From the NCBI GenBank assembly GCA_964200185.2, contig CAXNAD020000406.1:1-20306 (forward strand): 20,306 nt of DNA. Direction: 5' to 3'. The notes beneath the pieces were generated by a model, which worked only from the letters and a program-made list of their open reading frames with translations, was not told where the DNA came from and searched no databases. Positions 18,001-20,306 of this stretch are shown here, piece by piece; position 1 is the stretch's first letter; every line of letters begins with the position of its first letter. This DNA is from Choristocarpus tenellus KU-1152. Its lineage: Eukaryota > Phaeophyceae. The translations under genes were made by a program, and so were the position numbers.

Positions 18001-19769
18001 ATTATTATTATTATTATTGGCATTAGTATTATTTTTATTATTATATTTTTGATATTATTGTTGTTTTTGTTGCTACTTGTGTTATTGCTACTATTATTAT
18101 TGTATATTTTTTAGTAGTAGTATTCGGGTTGGGTTACATGATTTTTTTTTCCATTTCTATGTACTTTTTTTATATATTTATTTCATTTTATTTATTGTTA
18201 ATGTTATTGATGAGAGTTTTTTAGTGTGCATTGGTCAGAGAGTACATGCAGTCTTGATGGGGTTTTTTTTGGGAGGGGTGGGTGGTAGTTGGTTTTGTGT
18301 GTACTATGTAGTGGTCCATACTCTTACATAAGTATTGTTTCTTACTTTTATAATACCATTTAGTGGTACAATACTATTAAATATAATATATGTATATTAG
18401 TTATTAATTTAGTTTTTGTTGTACTTGGTCAAGGGATACAACATGAAGTGAAATAAAATAAATAAATTAAACAGTTCTATATTGTTTTGGGGTTTTATAA
18501 ATAGGTGAAGGCCTTTTTTTAGGTCACGGTAGTGAAGATGAGGGTCAGGTGTTGGTTAGGGTTAGGGTTAGGGTTAAGGTGTTGATGGTAGTTGGGTTTG
18601 TTTGTAGATGTTGGATTATGCTTTTCCATCTCTGTGATTTGTGTGGATGTGTTAACGTTTTTGTGTGCCTTCTACTGTTGCGTACAAATGGATAAGACAA
18701 CGTTGTGTATTTTAAAGTGTTTTTTATTTAAAAAAAATCTATGGTAAAAAAACCATATATACTCAGAAATATTTGTAGTAGTTTATCTTTTAATAATATT
18801 TTTTAATAGTATTTTTTATGAAGGGTGAACTCTTTTTTCTTGATGATCACTCTCATACTGTTGGTCTTACACTGTTGGATTCCTTGGAAGTTTTTTTTTT
18901 TTAGACCGTTGGGCTATGCTATGAAGGTCTGGTGTCTGCCACTGAAAGGTACTAGAGATTGTAACCCTAGGGGGAGAGTGTCATGTAGTTTGAGGACTGA
19001 CTCAGAGTAAGTGTCATGTAGTGGAGAAATAGTCCTTGCAGTCCATCACAATCCTTCAGTATGGACGTTTGAGACCAGAGCCTCTACAACAAACTGAAGG
19101 TATGCCTATGTAGTAGGGTGACTCCATCTCACTCTTGCAAGTTCCAATAGAAGCAACATCCAATAGAAGCAATATCCAATAGAAGCAATCTCAATTAGAA
19201 GCAATACCCAATAGAAGCAATCTCAAATAGAAGCAATATCAAACAGAAGCAATCTCGTGCACCATCATCCCCACCCCACCCCTGCAGACAGTCTGTGGAG
19301 GTTCAATTCAATTCAACAATATCAATCAAGATGAGGAACGGCAACAATTTTTTTGTTTTATTTTTGTGTGACATTATTTAATAGTTTTTATTTATTATTT
19401 AATAGTTTTTATTTATTTTAATTAGTCGGTTCTCTGGAGTGTATGCTTGTGTGGTAGTTTGTTTGTTTTTTTTAAATTTTATTTTCATATATACATACAT
19501 ACATATATTGTTTCATATTGTTTTTTTTCCTCCAAGAAAATTCTGCGTTTCCTCAACGCTCTTGGTACCATCTACCCTCATATTTTTTCTTTGGTTTTGT
19601 TTTGTTTTGTTTTTTTTGGGTGTGATTTGTTCCCGGCTTGGACTGCAGATTTGTACCAGACACTGAGGTGATCAGACATCAGATTGCTGAACAAGAGGCT
19701 GTAACTGGCAATCCCAAGGAGTCCTACGAGGATTGGCTTCGGAAACTAACCCAGGCTGTTGATACAGAG
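1319..19769 (+). CDS. Large multi-exon gene, internal part (15 exons, 617 codons), function unknown
   Basis: Joining 1319-1393, 2941-3074, 5848-6006, 6928-7002, 7414-7505, 8141-8252, 9299-9478, 10702-10767, 11652-11756, 12297-12484, 14396-14503, 14954-15068, 16451-16602, 17511-17681 and 19649-19769 gives 617 open codons. Phase agrees at all 14 junctions: one phase 1, eight phase 0, five phase 2. Residue numbers in the exon entries count from the first full codon (Pro, 1321). Both ends are open: exon 1 starts inside a codon and exon 15 ends at a donor, so the full protein is longer. The product is rich in charged helices, with two hydrophobic stretches (about 235-265 and 352-376) and no obvious signal peptide, zinc site, P-loop or kinase motif. 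I do not recognise the family. The exon 7-8 block gives me an unverified impression of very large uncharacterised protist proteins. Gene structure is well supported; function is unknown. Confidence 0.85.
1481..1691. repeat. 49-bp minisatellite, about 4.3 copies
   Basis: Copies begin at GCCAGATT, at 1481, 1530, 1580, 1629 and 1678 (partial). Spacing is 49 or 50 bp. Units differ by a few substitutions and one- or two-base changes in the T run. A 91-codon open frame on the minus strand here merely reads the repeat. Confidence 0.92.
2632..2885. repeat. Degenerate 48-52-bp minisatellite, 5 copies
   Basis: Copies start with TTTGTATTGAA or TTTGTATTAAA at 2632, 2680, 2728, 2780 and 2832. They continue with TAATACTAAGAGTGAT-like sequence and ATA-rich spacers of varying length. 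The last copy ends about 55 bp before exon 2. Confidence 0.88.
2941..3074 (+). CDS. Exon 2 of the large gene
   Basis: Residues 25-69, beginning AYQAVRCEVLDYFTRQ and ending AEFQLIDQ. It follows acceptor TTTTCAACAG with exact phase fit to exon 1. The only 3' end that keeps exon 3 open is CAG|GCGAGT, a GC donor in phase 0. Using GT at 3079 puts a stop early in exon 3, and GT at 3092 gives a frame that stops within exon 3. Composition is acidic and aromatic, as expected for an amphipathic helical segment. Confidence 0.88.
3174..3285. repeat. 58-bp direct duplication containing a TTAGGG-type motif
   Basis: CAACAATCTCAGGGTTAG occurs at 3174 and 3232, followed in both by GTTGATA and AGTATTAGTGAT-like sequence. 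The copies differ at several positions. Confidence 0.85.
3651..4798. repeat. 7-bp satellite, 164 units, three main unit types
   Basis: Units are GTATATT, GTATACT or GTATGGT. Register checks along the whole array agree with 3651 + 7k, so no insertion or deletion is seen across 1148 bp. I found five units outside the three types: 3875, 4127, 4365 and 4407 (first base A) and 4470 (GTATGAT). Degenerate edge units are GTACATT at 3644 and GTATGCT at 4799. The order ATT, ACT, GGT recurs as a 21-bp higher-order unit, clearest around 4134-4560. Open frames of 270 to 440 codons on both strands arise because the unit contains no stop in those frames. They are not genes. Confidence 0.98.
4960..5270. repeat. 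TTATTG / GTTACTG imperfect microsatellite tract
   Basis: Mixed ATT, TTG and GTTACT units are interrupted by TCATCATTA blocks, including consecutive GTTACT units around 5131-5160. The hydrophobic open frame read here (poly-Leu) is a repeat product. Confidence 0.85.
5321..5470. repeat. 50-bp tandem triplicate
   Basis: GGGTTAACTGTGATCATAAC begins at 5321, 5371 and 5421. The copies are nearly identical (TTATTGTTG replaces TTATTGTTA in the third). A fourth copy begins at 5471 but diverges after GGGTT. Near-identity suggests recent expansion. Confidence 0.95.
5672..5711. repeat. Interstitial CCCTAA telomere-type cluster
   Basis: Four to five CCCTAA-type units, one interrupted by an extra CCT, sit in intron 2 with the C-rich strand as sense. 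Confidence 0.88.
5848..6006 (+). CDS. Exon 3 of the large gene
   Basis: Residues 70-122, from ICLQMGYPRGDPWLYL through LDVYPELAYMRDIVYLLKAM to SDALPE. The acceptor TTTTCCAG and donor GAG|GTACCT are both phase 0. This is one of the most clearly coding exons, with balanced composition, two Trp/Tyr-containing turns (GDPWLYLSGDNP) and a helix-like YMRDIVYLLKAMM. The other forward frame stops at 5938. Confidence 0.92.
6324..6499. repeat. 44-bp minisatellite, 4 copies
   Basis: GTGTATTCTAATGTTGTCAC starts at 6324, 6368, 6412 and 6456, exactly 44 bp apart. Copies are nearly identical (one A to G in the fourth). Confidence 0.96.
6864..6912. repeat. Compound TA then GT dinucleotide microsatellite
   Basis: A TA run switches directly to a GT run, ending about 15 bp before exon 4. 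It occupies the place where a pyrimidine tract would normally lie. Confidence 0.93.
6928..7002 (+). CDS. Exon 4 of the large gene (25 codons)
   Basis: Residues 123-147, from VRAWTPADARLHWKWV to EEGYTVK. The acceptor is AAATCAG and the donor AAG|GTGGGT, both phase 0. Three Trp in 25 residues and the AWTPADARLHW sequence suggest a folded strand-rich segment. It is short, but phase agrees on both sides. Confidence 0.85.
7003..7413 (+). other. Intron 4 (GT-AG, 411 bp)
   Basis: The donor is GTGGGT and the acceptor TTATCAACAG. It contains a 31-bp minisatellite (7070-7226) and a short CCCTAA-type motif at 7317-7329. Confidence 0.83.
7070..7226. repeat. 31-bp minisatellite, 5 copies
   Basis: ATCAGACCCTCTAGAT-like units start at 7070, 7101, 7134, 7165 and 7196. 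Most are 31 bp; one is 33 bp. Confidence 0.94.
7414..7505 (+). CDS. Exon 5 of the large gene
   Basis: Residues 148-177, GFGGRVLECQAFVGVDGEER to GALGLFR, plus two bases of Lys178. The acceptor is ATCAACAG and the donor AGAAA|GTGAGT, phase 2. The GGRVLECQAFVGV run looks like a pair of beta strands, and the following EERGKKG is a charged loop. Joining to exon 6 restores AAG (Lys). Confidence 0.88.
7506..8140 (+). other. Intron 5 (GT-AG, 635 bp) with 9-bp satellite
   Basis: The donor is GTGAGT and the acceptor ATTACAACAG. The 9-bp array occupies 7861-8076, and GTATGTG copies lie between it and the acceptor. The first part is T-rich without longer structure. Confidence 0.83.
7861..8076. repeat. 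9-bp satellite GTATGTATA, 24 units
   Basis: The array is 216 bp, exactly 24 units, with no length change. Variants are GTATGAATA (7861, 7987, 8068), GTATATATA (7951, 7996, 8032) and GCATGTATA (8059). The first and last units are the same variant. Because nine bases are three codons, several frames read as SMY, ILY, HTI or YYT tripeptide repeats; these are artefacts. Confidence 0.97.
8141..8252 (+). CDS. Exon 6 of the large gene
   Basis: Residues 178-215, K-FLRVVGMSKTRAPLSG to RIETEDDVLHVH. The acceptor is TTACAACAG and the donor CAT|GTGAGT. The first base completes Lys178. The middle (SKTRAPLSGANPSNLVDKR) looks like a flexible loop, and the end is acidic. Confidence 0.9.
8253..9298 (+). other. 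Intron 6 (GT-AG, 1046 bp)
   Basis: The donor is GTGAGT and the acceptor a T-rich tract ending TTTTTTAG. It contains a 30-bp duplication (8281-8340), GATTGGTT-type repeats to about 8405, a Tc1-like motif near 8446-8463, CA-rich sequence near 8630-8645, and TA runs. Nothing else is supported. Confidence 0.8.
8281..8340. repeat. Perfect 30-bp tandem duplication
   Basis: The sequence TGTGATGATTCATGAAGTGC with its continuation CATTACATGA is repeated directly, at a distance of exactly 30 bp. A third copy begins at 8341 and diverges. Confidence 0.93.
9299..9478 (+). CDS. Exon 7 of the large gene, probable conserved core
   Basis: Residues 216-275, CDVCLTHIAPNVFMLVLQTL through GDLLRARDCELLLQ and LTVPYMRIPLVLEFF to PVRMQ. 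I chose 9299 over the acceptor-like CCAG at 9352 because it has a long T tract (TTTTTTAG), is also phase 0, and keeps VFMLVLQTLPDFGDLL intact. The donor is CAG|GTACTG. The hydrophobic RIPLVLEFF helix and the two Cys near the start stand out. This segment and exon 8 look like the part most likely to detect homologues. Confidence 0.88.
9853..9903. repeat. Interstitial TTAGGG telomere-type array
   Basis: About eight GGGTTA units, two of them GGGATA, have the G-rich strand as sense. Runs of GGG with 3-base spacers could form a G-quadruplex in DNA or pre-mRNA. Confidence 0.92.
9985..10080. repeat. Degenerate TTGATGGATGTTGTTAGTA repeats
   Basis: About five short imperfect copies, 15 to 24 bp apart, of GATTGATGTTG / GGATGTTGTTAGTA sequence. 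Confidence 0.75.
10541..10600. repeat. TC, TA and TG compound microsatellite
   Basis: A TC run, a TA run and a GT run follow one another within 60 bp of intron 7. Confidence 0.9.
10702..10767 (+). CDS. Exon 8 of the large gene (22 codons)
   Basis: Residues 276-297, VLWSEELQEVLDATLFEPAQ plus WQ. The donor is CAG|GTGCTG. The acceptor is GGTAAG, an AAG that is weaker than the CAG or TAG used by most exons here. Phase 0 on both sides and a clear amphipathic helix (EELQEVLDATLF) support it. It continues directly from the hydrophobic block of exon 7. Confidence 0.83.
10768..11651 (+). other. Intron 8 (GT-AG, 884 bp)
   Basis: The donor is GTGCTG and the acceptor TTTAATCATAG. It contains a 13-base G run (11124-11136), GT/GA-rich sequence to about 11340, and a CCTG tetranucleotide array (11502-11540). 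A decoy acceptor at 11011 leads into an open frame without a fitting donor. Confidence 0.8.
11502..11540. repeat. GCCT tetranucleotide array
   Basis: About nine GCCT units, with two GCTT variants, lie in intron 8. Confidence 0.92.
11652..11756 (+). CDS. Exon 9 of the large gene
   Basis: Residues 298-332, VAEEKVMPTSIPATGREHL to LLFNELLKSPK. The acceptor is ATCATAG and the donor AAG|GTGCCT, both phase 0. A proline/threonine loop is followed by a helix (CGLLFNELLKSP). Confidence 0.88.
12017..12065. repeat. 49-base C homopolymer
   Basis: An uninterrupted C run followed by a C/T-rich stretch. Its length is probably not reliable, as it lies 43 bp from an N gap. Confidence 0.9.
12108..12117. other. 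Assembly gap (10 N)
   Basis: Ten consecutive N lie between two pyrimidine-rich segments of intron 9. They are probably a placeholder of nominal size. Confidence 0.95.
12297..12484 (+). CDS. Exon 10 of the large gene (longest exon)
   Basis: Residues 333-394, VLLASVNKMLDTALELDTGR through SPLILFILRLVVRVEGFLLF to GKKD, plus two bases of Arg395. The start at 12297 follows GAAAG, a poor acceptor. The nearer CCAG at 12310 would force a frame that stops at TGA inside the exon. The donor is ACAG|GTGTGC, phase 2. The LILFILRLVVRVEGFLLFLA stretch is strongly hydrophobic but broken by Arg and Glu, so a buried helix pair is more likely than a membrane segment. A basic tail (RTRGLGKKDR) follows. Confidence 0.85.
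12870..12935. repeat. Purine-rich GAAGA / AAAGA tract
   Basis: GAGAA, GAAAA and GGAAA units form an almost all-purine sense strand, the reverse of the T/G bias of neighbouring intron sequence. Confidence 0.85.
13456..13697. repeat. 44-bp minisatellite, about 5.5 copies
   Basis: AATATTTTATTTGTTTTCAT-like units start at 13456, 13501, 13545, 13589, 13633 and 13677. Each full unit includes GAAGTGAAACATTCTTTTAG or a variant of it. Confidence 0.95.
13889..13920. repeat. 16-bp perfect tandem pair with internal dyad
   Basis: ATTGTGATACAATATC occurs twice in tandem. Each copy contains ATTGT and ACAAT as inverted arms around GAT. Confidence 0.92.
14110..14271. repeat. TA microsatellites and a TC run
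   Basis: TA runs near 14110-14133 and 14198-14230, then a CT run at about 14250-14271. Confidence 0.9.
14396..14503 (+). CDS. Exon 11 of the large gene
   Basis: Residues 395-430, R-DVAILEELGQAQGGWRTRL to MIERWLKRAN, plus two bases of Lys431. The acceptor is AAACCAG and the donor CAA|GTAAGT (consensus). Phase 2 on both sides; AG+G gives Arg395. It is clearly helical and charged. Confidence 0.92.
14504..14953 (+). other. Intron 11 (GT-AG, 450 bp)
   Basis: The donor is GTAAGT and the acceptor TCTCTGTAG. A CA microsatellite (14530-14551) is followed by a duplicated block of about 109 bp that ends just upstream of the acceptor region. Confidence 0.85.
14705..14921. repeat. About 109-bp tandem duplication
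   Basis: Two copies begin CCTCCTGATTCATTTCC (14705) and CCTCCGATTCATTTCC (14816). Both include TTGGATGCAGT, TGATTCTCCCATAATA and a final CCCTAACCCTATCTCTGTAC. They differ by scattered substitutions, which suggests an older event than the 50-bp triplicate. Confidence 0.9.
14954..15068 (+). CDS. Exon 12 of the large gene
   Basis: Residues 431-469, K-DGDTAVACVLHAHLLMLFK through NMRVGDVTQTVASVVLSAQ. The acceptor TCTCTGTAG and donor CAG|GTGTGT are strong. The first base completes Lys431 (AA+A). The His-rich hydrophobic helix (VLHAHLLMLFKNM) is distinctive. Confidence 0.92.
15069..16450 (+). other. Intron 12 (GT-AG, 1382 bp)
   Basis: The donor is GTGTGT and the acceptor GCTAAACTAG. Its 5' half has scattered CCTGACCCT/CCCTAA motifs (15595-15710). 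A TTA/TTG tract fills 15755-16043. CA and AATAA runs lie near 16305-16340. No coding segment is supported. Confidence 0.8.
15755..16043. repeat. TTA/TTG triplet tract
   Basis: Mostly ATT triplets with TTG and TTACTT interruptions. Poly-Leu, Ile and Tyr open frames in it are artefacts. Confidence 0.92.
16451..16602 (+). CDS. Exon 13 of the large gene
   Basis: Residues 470-519, VWLMVHQRFDLEVGEG to EIFEILAHH, plus two bases of Arg520. The acceptor is AAACTAG and the donor CCG|GTGAGT. A charged Gly-rich linker (KRGKGRDGG) separates a hydrophobic start from the IPPTEIFEILAHH helix. Confidence 0.9.
16712..16752. repeat. Perfect 16-bp AT-rich inverted repeat
   Basis: Arms 16712-16727 and 16737-16752 are exact reverse complements (AAAAGAATAATAATAT and its mate) around a 9-base loop. 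A stable hairpin is possible in single-stranded DNA or RNA. Confidence 0.9.
17235..17265. repeat. Interstitial TTAGGG telomere-type array
   Basis: About five perfect GGTTAG hexamers with the G-rich strand as sense. Shorter runs lie nearby at 17086-17102 and 17169-17180. Confidence 0.93.
17511..17681 (+). CDS. Exon 14 of the large gene
   Basis: Residues 520-576, R-NKLIDWLEAHPREADRSFE through AVVRVITLTGD to DRHWESMKRQNCRG, plus two bases of Arg577. The acceptor is ACAATAG and the donor GCAG|GTGCTA. The pattern is a helix (LIDWLEAHP), then a strand (AVVRVITLTG), then a charged loop. Phase is consistent on both sides. Confidence 0.92.
17693..18115. repeat. TTA/TTG/GTTACTG tract
   Basis: A run of ATT and TTG triplets with three GTTACTGTTAATTGTTA blocks and GCTACTAGT interruptions. 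It begins only about 10 bp after the exon 14 donor. Confidence 0.92.
18554..18579. repeat. Interstitial TTAGGG telomere-type array
   Basis: Four GGTTAG-type units, the last one GGTTAA, with the G-rich strand as sense. Confidence 0.9.
19145..19256. repeat. 16-bp array CAATAGAAGCAATATC, 7 units
   Basis: Starts are at 19145, 19161, 19177, 19193, 19209, 19225 and 19241, always 16 bp apart. The variable positions are mainly the first two and last four bases, while AGAAGCAA is almost constant. Confidence 0.95.
19649..19769 (+). CDS. Exon 15 of the large gene (last seen)
   Basis: Residues 577-617, R-FVPDTEVIRHQIAEQEAV through GNPKESYEDWLRKLTQ to AVDTE. The acceptor is GACTGCAG and the donor GAG|GTCTGT, ending in phase 0. 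Joining to exon 14 gives NCRGRFVPDTEV. The helical, acidic EDWLRKLTQAVDTE end suggests the protein continues in an exon beyond the window. Confidence 0.88.
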
Positions 19770-19850
19770 GTCTGTTTCTCTTTTTTCCACCCACTCCCCA
19801 CTGTCTCCCATCATCGCCTAAAGGTCATTGAAGGCAAAGGAACTTGCCCT

Positions 19851-20026
19851 GCCAAATCACTTATACACACATAGTCAAATGTATATGCCAGATCACTTAT
19901 ACACACATAGTCAACATATATGCCAGATCACTTATACACACATAGTCAACATATATGCCAGATCACTTATACACACATAGTCAACATATATGCCAGATCA
20001 CTTATACACACATAGTCAACATATAT
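19851..20026. repeat. 35-bp minisatellite, 5 copies
   Basis: GCCAGATCACTTATACACAC starts at 19887, 19922, 19957 and 19992, with a variant at 19851 (36 bp, GCCAAATC). The last four copies are essentially identical. Confidence 0.96.
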
Positions 20027-20123
20027 GCACACGCTGAAGGCCGAAAGTAACTCACACTCGTGTTCATATTTTTCATTTTTTGTTTCTTTTGTGTTTTTTG
20101 TATTCATATTCATAGTCGTGATC

Positions 20124-20306
20124 GTACTCACATACTGGTATTCGTATTCGTATTCGTATTCATATTCGTACTCACATACTGGTATTCGTATTCGTATTCA
20201 TATTCGTACTCACATACTGGTATTCGTATTCGTATTCATATTCGTACTCACATACTGGTATTCGTTTTCGTATTCGTATTCATATTCGTACTCACATACT
20301 GGTATT
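20124..20306. repeat. 38/44-bp array with nested GTATTC hexamers, truncated by window end
   Basis: GTACTCACATACTGG occurs at 20124, 20168, 20206, 20244 and 20288. Spacing alternates 44, 38, 38, 44 because each unit carries a varying number of GTATTC-like hexamers. Confidence 0.94.

Larger units (their letters stand above)
17682..19648 (+). other. Intron 14 (GT-AG, 1967 bp)
   Basis: The donor is GTGCTA and the acceptor GACTGCAG. The first 430 bp are TTATTG-type repeats, followed by T-rich sequence, a TTAGGG array (18554-18579), a possible cassette exon (18905-19006) and a 16-bp array (19145-19256). Confidence 0.75.
19770..20306 (+). other. Start of intron 15, runs off the window
   Basis: It begins with donor GTCTGT and a pyrimidine-rich stretch, then two tandem arrays. 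The short open frame after CCTAAAG at 19824 stops in the repeat and has no donor. Confidence 0.75.

Noticed and set aside
15651-18331. Poly-Leu, poly-Ile and poly-Tyr frames that could be taken for membrane proteins
   Set aside because: They are translations of TTA/TTG triplet tracts in introns 12 and 14.
19042-19099. Exon-like segment between CCTTGCAG and GAAG|GTATGC (SITILQYGRLRPEPLQQTE)
   Set aside because: Both splice signals look good. However, entering in phase 2 hits a TGA, and leaving in phase 1 creates a stop in exon 15, so it cannot belong to this transcript.

Overview
This is eukaryotic nuclear DNA. It holds the middle of one large, intron-rich gene on the + strand and very little else that codes. 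Fifteen short exons (66 to 188 bp, 1319-19769) join with consistent phase at every junction. They give an uninterrupted 617-codon reading frame in the standard code, lacking both its start and its stop. Coding sequence is about 9% of the window. I found no bacterial-style operon, rRNA, tRNA, CRISPR array or intact transposon.

The 14 complete introns run from 411 to 2773 bp. Thirteen are GT-AG and one is GC-AG. They are AT-rich, and T/G-rich on the sense strand, with tandem repeats in nearly every one: a 1148-bp 7-bp satellite (3651-4798), a 216-bp 9-bp satellite (7861-8076), many minisatellites with units of 16 to 109 bp, long TTA/TTG tracts, TA/TG/TC microsatellites, a 49-base C run next to a 10-N gap, and scattered TTAGGG/CCCTAA telomere-type motifs.

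Layout: 1-1318 upstream intron or flank; exons 1-2 at 1.3 and 2.9 kb; the satellite-bearing GC-AG intron to 5.8 kb; exons 3-7 at 5.8 to 9.5 kb; exons 8-11 at 10.7 to 14.5 kb; exons 12-15 at 15.0 to 19.8 kb; then two tandem arrays to the window end.

The protein looks soluble, mixed helical and intracellular. I cannot assign it to a named family. Its best-looking conserved block is exons 7-8 (hydrophobic helices followed by LFEPAQW). The organism is not resolved. TTAGGG-type motifs and long repeat-filled introns suit a unicellular eukaryote or an animal with a repeat-rich genome, but the sequence alone does not decide.
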